From UBA9926 sp038131595 (GTDB taxonomy: Bacteria; Pseudomonadota; Gammaproteobacteria; Pseudomonadales; Azotimanducaceae), in NCBI GenBank assembly GCA_038131595.1, contig JAYPPR010000002.1:1-19703 (forward strand): a stretch of 19,703 bases of DNA, in the 5' to 3' direction. This document shows, one piece after another, positions 7,966 to 16,100 of the stretch. The stretch's first letter is position 1, and each line of letters starts with the position of its first letter. The notes beneath the pieces were generated by a model that worked only from the letters and a program-made list of their open reading frames with translations, was not told where the DNA came from and searched no databases. Both the position numbers and the translations under genes were made by a program.

Positions 7966-7995
7966 TTGTCACTGGTTTGGGCTTGGTGCTAGAGT
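7966..7995 (+). promoter_or_regulatory. Candidate sigma-70 promoter for mreBCD
   Basis: TTGTCA (7966-7971), an 18-nt spacer and TAGAGT (7990-7995) form a modest sigma-70-like match in the gatC-mreB spacer. It would leave a leader of about 100 nt before mreB. No better candidate was seen nearer the start codon. Confidence 0.28.
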
Positions 7996-8058
7996 TGCAG
8001 CTTCGCTCGGCGCCCGCGCCGCAGTCGAATTCGCAGTTGTTCATACTGATGAGCAATA

Positions 8059-8071
8059 GCGCCTTAGGCGC
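8059..8071 (+). repeat. Small stem-loop in the mreB leader
   Basis: GCGCC-TTA-GGCGC forms a compact 5-bp GC stem, followed by GCTTTATT. It lies about 35 nt before the mreB ATG. It could act as a weak attenuator or a leader stability element; the T-run is too poor to call a terminator. Confidence 0.3.
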
Positions 8072-8105
8072 GCTTTATTGACGATTAATGCTCGGTTAAA
8101 ACTTC

Positions 8106-9143
8106 ATGTTTAAACGGATTCGAGGTTTATTTTCCAACGACCTGTCGATCGATCTTGGAACAGCCAACACGCTGATATATGTACGGGAGGGGGGCATTAT
8201 CTTGGATGAACCCTCTGTCGTTGCGATAAGGCAGCACAATAATCAGAAATCAGTAGCGGCAGTCGGCGTAGATGCGAAACGGATGCTGGGTAGAACACCG
8301 GGCAATATTACAGCCATCCGACCGCTCAAAGACGGCGTGATTGCAGATTTTCAGGTAACGGAAAAGATGCTGCAGCACTTCATCAAGAAAGTGCATAAAA
8401 ACAGTTTTATTAGGCCTAGTCCCCGCGTGCTCGTTTGCGTGCCTTGTCAGGCGACAGAAGTCGAACGCCGAGCAATCCGCGAATCGGTGATTAGCGCTGG
8501 TGCAAGAGATGTCAGACTCATCGAAGAGCCGATGGCTGCGGCCATAGGCGCAGGATTACCGGTTCATGAAGCGGTAGGCACCATGGTGATCGATATCGGT
8601 GGGGGAACGACCGAGATCGCTGTTATTTCCTTAAATGGCGTTGTGTACTCCCAGTCGGTGCGAGTTGGTGGTGATCGGTTTGATGACGCGATTATTGCTT
8701 ACGTAAGGCGAACGCAAGGTAGTTTGATTGGCGACACAACTGCAGAACGAATTAAGCAGGAAATTGGCGCAGCGTTTCCGAGTGATGTGGTAAAAGAAAT
8801 TGATGTCCGTGGTCGAAATTTGGCGGAGGGCATTCCACGAAGCTTCACGTTAAACAGCAATGAAATTCTCGAGGCTTTGCAGGAGCCACTGCATATCATT
8901 GTTCAGTCGGTGAAAGGGGCGCTCGAGCAGACACCCCCAGAACTCGCGGCCGATATTGCCGAATCAGGCATTGTGCTTACCGGCGGCGGTTCTCTCCTTC
9001 AAGGGCTGGACCAATTGCTGGCCAACGAGACAGGGCTGCCCGTTATTGTTGCCGAGGACCCGCTAACCTGTGTTGCTCGAGGCGGTGGTAAAGCACTCGA
9101 GATGATGGACAACATGGGACTCAGTGATCTGTTATCGACGTAG
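8106..9143 (+). CDS. mreB: Rod shape-determining protein MreB (bacterial actin)
   Basis: MreB polymerises as membrane-bound actin-like filaments that guide the elongasome for lateral-wall synthesis. The 345-aa protein has an amphipathic, basic N-terminus (MFKRIRGLF), phosphate-1 motif SIDLGTANTL at about 15-24, phosphate-2 motif VIDIGGGTTEIAV near 165, the RVGGDRFDDAI block and the adenosine motif IVLTGGGSLLQGLD near 290. The length is as expected and the frame is unbroken. No good Shine-Dalgarno is seen before the ATG, though the family N-terminus fixes the start. It is the first gene of mreBCD, transcribed away from gatCAB. Confidence 0.98.
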   Translation: MFKRIRGLFSNDLSIDLGTANTLIYVREGGIILDEPSVVAIRQHNNQKSVAAVGVDAKRMLGRTPGNITAIRPLKDGVIADFQVTEKMLQHFIKKVHKNSFIRPSPRVLVCVPCQATEVERRAIRESVISAGARDVRLIEEPMAAAIGAGLPVHEAVGTMVIDIGGGTTEIAVISLNGVVYSQSVRVGGDRFDDAIIAYVRRTQGSLIGDTTAERIKQEIGAAFPSDVVKEIDVRGRNLAEGIPRSFTLNSNEILEALQEPLHIIVQSVKGALEQTPPELAADIAESGIVLTGGGSLLQGLDQLLANETGLPVIVAEDPLTCVARGGGKALEMMDNMGLSDLLST

Positions 9144-9161
9144 TATTTGTTTTTGTGCGAG

Positions 9162-9185
9162 CCTGAGTAGCAAAAGTCGCTCAGG
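9162..9185 (+). repeat. Stem-loop between mreB and mreC
   Basis: CCTGAG (9162-9167) and CTCAGG (9180-9185) form a 6-bp stem with a 12-nt loop in the 66-nt intercistronic gap. There is no T-run. An intercistronic hairpin could give mreB higher expression than mreC and mreD by stabilising the upstream message; that role is inference. Confidence 0.35.
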
Positions 9186-9209
9186 AATCAAATGAGAGCG
9201 TAGACCCCG

Positions 9210-10112
9210 TTGAATACCCTATTTACTCGCACAACCCCATCTCCATCCCTAGCGATTGTGTTGATACTGACTTGCGCGCTCACACTGTGGATTGACAGCT
9301 CGAGTGATTACTTGCGCGGTTTCCGCCAGGCGACTTCTCCTTGGATTGAACCTGTTATCGGGATGGCTCATTTGCCCTTACGCCTGTCATCTGGCGTAAG
9401 CGATACCTTCCAGACGATTGTGGACCGAGGCGAGCGGGTAGACGCACTGGAAGCAGAGAACTTCGAGCTCAGAGCGCTGGCCTCACGAATGGCGGGATTG
9501 GTAGCTGAGAATGCTCGTCTGCGCGCATTGCTCGGTTCAAGCTCACAAATTGAGAGTGACGCCCTGATCGCGGAAGTGCTCTCGCTCGAACAACGGTCAG
9601 ATCGTCACCGCCTCATTCTCGATAAAGGCGAGCGGGATGGCGTTCGCGTGGGCCAAGCGGTCATTGATTCCACGGGATTGCTGGGCCAAGTCACTGAAGT
9701 CATGCCAGGGCTGTCGAAAGTGATGCTGGTTACCGATCCCTCCCATGCCGTCCCCATGCTGAACGAGCGGACGGGGCAGCAGGTCATAGCAGAGGGCACC
9801 GGAGATCGGCAGCAACTTAGCGTGCGTTTTATCAGCGTCTCCGCCGACATCCGCTTGGGGGATTCTCTTGTGACCTCTGGGCTTGGCCGTCGATTCCCTC
9901 GAGGTTACCCCGTTGGCCAGATTTCCAACATAAAGATGATTCCTGGAGAATCCTTTCAGTCGGTTGATATGTCGATTTCGTCTAAGCCCCATGCCATTGA
10001 CCATGTGTTGTTACTGTCTTTGGTGGAACCACTCGTCCAAGAAGATGCGGTGACAAAGGCGGCAGAGGCGCCAAAAACGTCCGAAACATCCGAAGAGGCA
10101 GGCGTGCTATGA
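9210..10112 (+). CDS. mreC: Rod shape-determining protein MreC
   Basis: MreC is a bitopic inner-membrane protein whose periplasmic part activates the PBP2-RodA wall synthase and links it to MreB. The 300-aa product shows a short cytosolic N-terminus, one TM helix (about residues 13-28), a coiled coil (about 70-110; DALEAENFELRALASRMAGL and onwards) and the beta-rich domain with the family signatures ILDKGERDGVRVGQAVID, GLLGQV and LVTSGLGRRFPRGYPVGQI. The tail after about 275 is acidic and low complexity. The start is TTG: an in-frame TAG at 9201-9203 rules out anything earlier, and a later start would cut into the TM helix. The stop overlaps the mreD start (ATGA). Confidence 0.96.
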   Translation: MNTLFTRTTPSPSLAIVLILTCALTLWIDSSSDYLRGFRQATSPWIEPVIGMAHLPLRLSSGVSDTFQTIVDRGERVDALEAENFELRALASRMAGLVAENARLRALLGSSSQIESDALIAEVLSLEQRSDRHRLILDKGERDGVRVGQAVIDSTGLLGQVTEVMPGLSKVMLVTDPSHAVPMLNERTGQQVIAEGTGDRQQLSVRFISVSADIRLGDSLVTSGLGRRFPRGYPVGQISNIKMIPGESFQSVDMSISSKPHAIDHVLLLSLVEPLVQEDAVTKAAEAPKTSETSEEAGVL

Positions 10113-10589
10113 GGGTGTGGACAGCCATTCTGACGACCTGTTTTTTTTCCCTTATCTTATTGGTGCTCCCAGCGTTTCAGGGGTTGCCCGCCTACTTGTA
10201 TTTTTTTCAACCTGAGTGGCTAGCGCTGACATTGAGTTATTGGGTCCTCGCAGCGCCAGAGAGAGTCGGTTTGATGACTGCTTTCTTGTTGGGTTTTGCC
10301 GCTGATTTGGCCACAGGTTCTCCCTTGGGAGAGCATGGCTTGGTCTACTTGATGCTCGTACTGTTTTTTTCGGCGACCTATCATCAGGTGCGAGTGCTAC
10401 CCGATCTGGCAGCAGGCAATTATCGTTGCTTTTGCCATGTTGATTGGTTTGATCCTCCAATATTTGTTCTTGTCATTGACGTCAGGCTCGCTGGCGAGCG
10501 TAATGATTTTTTTGAAGGCTTTCGCAAGTGCGCTAATGTGGCCTTGGGTATTTTTGCTGTTACGAATGATCAGGCGCCGAGTCCGTTAA
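10109..10589 (+). CDS. mreD: Rod shape-determining protein MreD, with one-base frameshift
   Basis: MreD is a polytopic inner-membrane elongasome partner of MreC. The first part, in the ATG frame, matches the family: FQPEWLALTLSYWVLAAPER, VGLMTAFLLGFAADLATGSP and LGEHGLVYLMLV. After YHQVRVLP that frame turns into non-membrane sequence and runs on to 10600. The next frame over gives the expected MreD end: WQQAIIVAFAMLIGLILQYL, later FASALMWPWVFLLLRMIRRR, with its stop at 10587-10589. Removing one C from CCC at 10400-10402 joins them as RVLPIWQQA and yields a 159-aa protein, the normal size. MreD is usually essential for rod shape, so an artefactual extra base is likely. It is coupled to mreC by an ATGA overlap. 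Confidence 0.92.
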
Positions 10590-11157
10590 TTCCGCCTTGA
10601 ATCTACGATGTTGGGTTCATGGGTGATGAGAGGTGTGTGTCAGTGGGTCAGCTACAGGGTGGGCAGCCGCGTTTAGGATCGGCTCATCTCATTCGAGGAT
10701 TCATTAGGAAGCGCCAGATGCACCAAGGCTCTGCTCAATCATTCGATGAGGCTAGGTGGAATAGCTGATTTTCTGGGTAGGTTTGCTGAACAACCAATCA
10801 AATGGTGAAGCTCGACAATTTTCTCCGGGTGAGTTGCACCGAGCGAGTTGCCCCTAACGAGTGGATAGTGAGTGGACTAGTCCTCAATGCCGGAGAGCGA
10901 GGTGCCGTCTTTAGGATGAGTTGCGAGGAGCGGACGCTTTCTAGATTGGCGTATACGGCGCCACACCGCCGGTGTGAGTGGGTTGCGCTCGCCTTAACGC
11001 GTTGACGGGAAGTGACGCTGGCAGCTCGCAGATTGAGTCGTTAGGTCTGGAGCGATAGGCCGAGCGGTTCGCAGTGCGCAATCTCACACGGATCGGCTGC
11101 AGTTATGAACGGGAGCAAGGAATGGATCAGCGCAAAGGAGACGAAAGGAGGCAGAGC
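10590..11157 (+). other. 568-nt stretch without a recognisable gene (mreD-maf spacer)
   Basis: No reading frame here resembles a known protein. The longest, 10802-11005 (67 codons), has no clear ribosome-binding site and no recognisable motif, so I leave it uncalled. Visible structure includes a compact hairpin CACACC-GCC-GGTGTG (10962-10976), the palindrome CGTATACG (10950-10957), three copies of GAGTTGC (10831, 10845, 10918) and several AGGA/GGA motifs. In related genomes maf follows mreD closely, so this is an unusually large gap. An unannotated small RNA or decayed sequence is possible; neither is shown. Confidence 0.5.
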
Positions 11158-11748
11158 GTGGAAGCGAGGACAGAGACTAATTTGATTCTGGCTTCCGCTT
11201 CGCCCCGGCGAGCCGAATTGCTTCGCCAACTGGGCCTTCGCTTCCAAGTCCAGCCCGCCGATATCGATGAGACGATAGGTAAGAATGAGAGCCCAGACGA
11301 TTACGTTCGTAGATTAGCGGTAGAGAAAGCGGAGGCGATTAGCCTCGTGTCGGAAGGCGTCGTTCTTGGCGCAGATACAGTGGTCGTGCACCGGAATCAG
11401 ATATTAGGCAAGCCCCACAATCCGCAAGGCGCCAGAGAAATGCTTCGCGCGTTATCGGGTTCTTGGCATGAGGTTTATACTGGAACTGCGCTAGTCACCG
11501 ATGCCACACGATCGTCGGTCACTCGTACAAAAGTGAAGTTCAAGGCAATATCTGATCGAGAGGTTGAGCGGTATCTAGAGACGGAAGAACCCTTCGATAA
11601 AGCGGGAGCCTACGGTATTCAGGGAATAGGCTCGCTCTTTGTTGAGCGCATCGAGGGGAGTTATAGCAATGTAATGGGATTACCGCTCTACGAGACGGAA
11701 GCACTCTTTCTGGAATCGGGGGAGAGTGTGTGGACGTGGCGCAGGTAA
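11158..11748 (+). CDS. maf: Maf-family dTTP/UTP pyrophosphatase (YhdE type)
   Basis: Maf proteins hydrolyse nucleoside triphosphates to monophosphates and are thought to remove non-canonical or excess nucleotides; the YhdE subgroup prefers dTTP and UTP. The 196-aa product starts into the family signature LILASASPRRAELLRQLGL. It also has LGADTVV with the catalytic Asp, ILGKP and FDKAGAYGIQGIGSLFVERI, the last being typical of YhdE rather than YceF. I choose GTG 11158 because a perfect AAAGGAGG (11144-11151) lies 6 nt upstream and the length then fits. An ATG at 11122, with GGGAG before it, would add 12 residues. Its place between mreD and rng matches E. coli and Pseudomonas. Confidence 0.93.
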   Translation: MEARTETNLILASASPRRAELLRQLGLRFQVQPADIDETIGKNESPDDYVRRLAVEKAEAISLVSEGVVLGADTVVVHRNQILGKPHNPQGAREMLRALSGSWHEVYTGTALVTDATRSSVTRTKVKFKAISDREVERYLETEEPFDKAGAYGIQGIGSLFVERIEGSYSNVMGLPLYETEALFLESGESVWTWRR

Positions 11749-11788
11749 ATGCAAACAGATGCAGACAGATGTAACTAGATGCAGATAG
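11749..11788 (+). repeat. Four tandem 10-bp repeats upstream of rng
   Basis: Directly after the maf stop are four head-to-tail decamers: ATGCAAACAG, ATGCAGACAG, ATGTAACTAG and ATGCAGATAG. Degenerate copies continue to about 11808 (ATGATGAACA, then AATGAATAAG with a small offset). The period is exactly one helical turn. The array fills the maf-rng gap just before the rng ribosome-binding region. Confidence 0.75.
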
Positions 11789-11824
11789 ATGATGAACAGA
11801 ATGAATAAGTGGGAAACAGGATAG

Positions 11825-13107
11825 TTGGGTACAGCATTGAATAGAGAAATTTGGATAGCGCAATCCCAAGACGACACTCAAGTGGCGCTGGTTGAAGAAG
11901 GCAAGGTGCTCGAAGTGTTTGTTGAGCACCAAGCGGTCCAGATGTTGCGTGGCAACATCTATGTAGGGAAGGTGTCCCGGGTTGTTCCCGCGCTGCAGAG
12001 TGCGTTCGTTGACATTGGTTTGGAAAAAATGGCGTTTCTTCACGTTACAGAGGTGGTGTCAGAGAATGGCCATGGAGATGAGCAAAGTCACCAGCCGATA
12101 CAAAAGCTTCTGCGCGAAGGGCAGTCCGTGATGGTACAGGTGACGAGAGAAGGAGTGGGCCAAAAGGGTCCCAGAGCGACAATGAATATTACGCTTGCCT
12201 CACGCTATCTGGTTCTGATGCCGAGGCAAGAGCAGTTTAGCCTGTCAAAGAAAATTTCTGATGAGCAAGAAAGCGAGCGCTTACGCGATTTGCTGCCTGA
12301 AGTGTCTGGATCATCAGGACTTGGTTTGATCGCTCGCACAGTAGCCGAAGGCAAGACCCAAGAGGTTCTAGAACAGGAGTTTGATGCGCTAGTCGAGCAA
12401 TGGGACGAGATCGAAAGCGCGTATCTTCAGGATCGGACGCCGCGTAAAATTCATGAAGATCTCCCTGTCGCGCTTCGAACGCTACGGGACTTGCTAGACC
12501 ATCGGGTAGGCGTAATAAGGGTTGACGATTCAAAGGTCCGCTCTGACGTTGCTGCCTTTATCGACCAATTCGGAGCAGATTTTCGTGGAGAGCTTCGTGA
12601 GGTTGAAAGTTCAATTGGTAGCGAACTTGAATCCAATCTCGCTGTCGAAACTGTGCATGATAAGCGAGTGAATCTGCCCTCTGGGGGCTACATTGTCATA
12701 GAAAAAACAGAGGCCATGACCACGGTCGATGTGAATTCCGGCGGTAATCTTGGTCAGAAGAATCTCTCTGCAACAGCATTACAGACCAACCTTGAGGCAA
12801 CGGTTGCGATATCACGGCACTTGAGACTCCGAAATATCGGAGGATTAATAGTGGTTGATTTCATTGATATGGCCGGTGATCAGGATGAGGCCAAAATAGC
12901 CTCCAAAATGCAGGAGTTGTGCGCATCCGACCGATTACACTGCCAAGTCTCAGATATGTTGCCCTTCGGGCTGCTAGCGATCTCGAGGTCAAGGGTAGGC
13001 CTACCATTAGACGTCGCCATGGACGTGGCAGAGGATTGAGCGACAAATTAAGTGAGCCCATCCAAATGAGGGCCTCGCTGCTTGGAATTAACTCGGAGAG
13101 AGTCTGA
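11825..13107 (+). CDS. rng: Ribonuclease G/E-family endonuclease, frameshifted near its end and short
   Basis: RNase G cleaves AU-rich single-stranded RNA, preferring 5'-monophosphate ends, and matures the 16S rRNA 5' end. Visible are an S1-like domain (about 40-125; GNIYVGKVSRVVPALQSAFV), the 5'-sensor pair R171-T172 in LIARTVAEG, and the two Mg-binding Asp, D302 (TTVDVNSGG) and D345 (VVDFIDM). The first frame stops at 13039. One base missing near GGG 12993-12995 appears likely: the other frame continues SR.RPTIRRRHGRGRG to a stop at 13107, only 2 nt before yhdP, giving about 427 aa. In neither frame is there the CPxCxG Zn-link or the last ~60 residues of a normal ~489-aa RNase G. The start is TTG, with TAG directly before it in frame; a second TTG at 11837 is possible. 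Confidence 0.88.
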
Positions 13108-13109
13108 TT

Positions 13110-16100
13110 GTGACGCTCGAACGATTGCTCAGCTGGGTGCGTCTCTGGATTATTATCCTTTTAGTCGGCTTTGCACTGCTGATAACCGGGCTCCGTTTTG
13201 CCGCCAATCTCGCTACAGGTTACCGAGACGAGTTGCAGCAAACGCTCAGTCAATCGGTGGGCGTTCGCCTCGAGTTTCAGGCCATCACTGCTCGCATGAG
13301 TCAGTTAGACCCAGAAGTTCAAGTCCAAGACCTGCTTTTCTTCGATGAGAGCCCACAGGAAGTGGATGCGTTGATTCGTTCGCTGTCCGTTCGCGTGGAC
13401 TTGCTTCGTTCAATCCTCGAGCAAAGACTCGTGATCAGGTCACTGACAATCTCCGGTCTGGAGTTGATTCTTAAGCAGCTGCCAAGTGGGCAATGGACGT
13501 TTGCGGAGAAGCTGCTAGAGCCTGCCGAGCGGTCAGTGCTGAACTTCGCTCGAATTGAAGAATTAGCCCTGACTAACTTTGCCATTCGACTAGAGCAATC
13601 GCAGCAGGATTGGCTGGTCACTGCGATGAATCCGTCAGGTCTCTTCTTGGGCTTGCAGGGCGGCCAACGGGTTGCCAAAGGAACCTTGAATCTGATGCTC
13701 GATCAAGGGCGAGCTGGTCAATCCTTTGAACTTCAGAATCTCCGTTTTTCAGCCACTTTCGATGACGCGCCGGGTCGGTTTTTGAGTTCGAATTTCACTG
13801 CTTATGCTGAATTAAATGGCCTGCCATCTACGCTAATTTCAAAGGATATCCCCGTGGTTGGTGGCCTAGACGATTTATCTGCATCCGTGTGGGTGAAAAG
13901 CCAGGCGGGTACCGGATCTTTCAAAGGAAAACTAATTGCTGATTCCGCTCGACCTCAAGCGGTCACTGACGATGCTCCGAGCGACATTGTTGCGGCGCTC
14001 TCGGCCGTCGTTGCAGTGGATGGCGGGTTTGATCTGAGCGCCGCTGAACTCGATCTCACTGCGCAAGTCGAAACATTAATGCTCGGTGGGCGTCGGTTCG
14101 AGCCTGAGCCTGTTGCCGCTGCCCTCAATTGGCGTGGTGACGTGCCTCTGGTAGCGGGCAAGCTAAGCAGCGTAGCGCTTACGGAAGGGACCCTCGACGG
14201 GTTGATTGAAATTGGTGCGATACCTCCCGCACAACGAGAAAAGCTGCTCGCGTTGAGTCCCTCCGCTTCGATCGATGACATCATGATAACGGCATCGATC
14301 AATGCTCCCGCTGAGACGCTTCGGATTCAGGCTGACGTGATTGATGCCTCGATGAGGACTGACGGTACCTTGCCGGCTTTCTCAAGCTTAAGTGGATTTC
14401 TAGATGTTGGACTGAGGGAGGGAACTGTTGGGCTCAGTGCTCGTAATTTTGGTCTGCACTTTCCGAACTTGTACCCGGAGCCTTGGCGGCTCGACCAAGT
14501 TCGAGGCCAACTCGCCTATCGGTCAGAAGAAGGGCAGTGGCAGATTTCCAGTGGCCTATTGGAGGCCGATGTTCACTCCCTTCAAGCCAAAGGGAAATTG
14601 CTGATCAATATGACGCCAGACTTCGCATCACGAAATTGGGGGCTTGTGATTGGCGCTACGGATTTTGTCGCTCGCGATAGTCTGCCCTTTATCCCTATGA
14701 CCGTGCCGGCAGTGGTCACGACTTGGCTTGAAGGGGCGATTGTCTCCGGCGGCGCTGGAGAAACTGGAATCCTGGTACATGGTTCGCTCGATCGAAGACA
14801 GCCTAAAAACGAGAAGATATATAGCGTCGCGACCCAGGCAGAAGGTCTAGCGCTAAGTTTTGATGAACGTTGGCCTAACCTTTCTGAAGTGACAGGTCCG
14901 GTCGCCATCGACAACCGAGGCGTAGTCGCTAAAGAGCTAGGAGGTCGATTGTTTGGCGCACGTCTGTCTCACGGTTCGGTACGTACGTCTAACCCCTCAT
15001 GGATGGAGGCAGCTGATCATATTCAGATTGATGCAAGTTTTAAGGGCGTCGTAAAGGATCTTTTAGATGTCTTAAATACCAAGCCGATTGCAGATGCGGT
15101 CAATGATTTTGCCGACGAGTGGGATGGGGCGGGTGAAGTGATCGGCGAGTTAGCATTAAAAGTTCCGCTGGACGGGAGCGGTTCATCGATCGCGGTTCGA
15201 ACGAAAGGTACAATCGAAGACGCAACCTTGCACATGCGAGACTTTGACCTCGCGCTCTCCGATCTCACCAGTGACTTTCAATATTCCTCGGATACTGGTT
15301 TGACTGCGTCAAATGCACAATTTCGTATGCTCGGAGAGTCTGTGAGCGCAACCATTTCCTCGGAGGCGGCCGGTGCTGGCGGTGTAATGTCGGTGGATAT
15401 GAAAGGAATGGCGAACCTTTCTGCCTTGCAAGGATGGCTGAATTTGTCAGTGCTTGACTTCGTGGAGGGCAGCGCTGATTTCCAGGCAATGATCCAGATT
15501 CCTTACGGCGGCAAAGTGAATCGACCGAGTATTGAGGTGTCTTCGCTATTAGAGGGTGTAACGATATCGATGCCGCCTCCGCTGTCAAAAATCAGCGCCG
15601 ACAGTAAGCGTGACTTTAGATTGACGCAGCTATTTGACATATCTGGATCAGAACTCAGCTTTGAGGTCACGGATGGTCTTTCTGGGATGCTTAAGCTGGC
15701 GGACGGTCAAGTGATCGGTGGCCTCGTAAGGCTAGGTGACACTCGACCGCAAGTGGGCGCTTTTGATGCTCTGAGGGTCGAGGGAGAGACCGATTACGTG
15801 GGGGCGGAGGAGTGGATTGAATTCATTGAGGCATTCGAGGCAGTCAGCGCGGAGGATGCTGCGGCTTTTCGCGACCGCCTTGATTACGTGGCCATTAATG
15901 TGGGCACCTTGGAAATCTTTGGTCTTGAATTTTCAGATTCTAGTCTTCGTGTGACGGCAGACGTCGACCACTGGGTGTTTGATGTGATCGATGATGAACT
16001 CAAGGGGCAAATTCGACTGAGCGATGATCCCTCCACTCCAGTGGAAGCCTTGATTGATTATCTGTCTCTCACCTCTGATGACGAGGGTGATCCGTTGCTG

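Noticed and set aside
8079..8084. TTGACG as a -35 box for mreB
   Set aside because: A matching -10 at normal spacing would fall at the mreB start codon, so it cannot serve mreB.
10802..11005. 67-codon plus-strand reading frame in the mreD-maf gap
   Set aside because: No clear ribosome-binding site, no recognisable motif and no neighbour coupling; not enough to call a gene.
11540..12043. 167-codon minus-strand frame across the maf end, repeat array and rng start
   Set aside because: Lies antisense to two well-supported genes and its middle is translated tandem repeat; Cys/His/Ser/Leu-rich low-quality composition.
13082..13348. 88-codon plus-strand frame over the yhdP start
   Set aside because: Overlaps the strongly supported yhdP N-terminus in another frame and lacks any protein-like motif.
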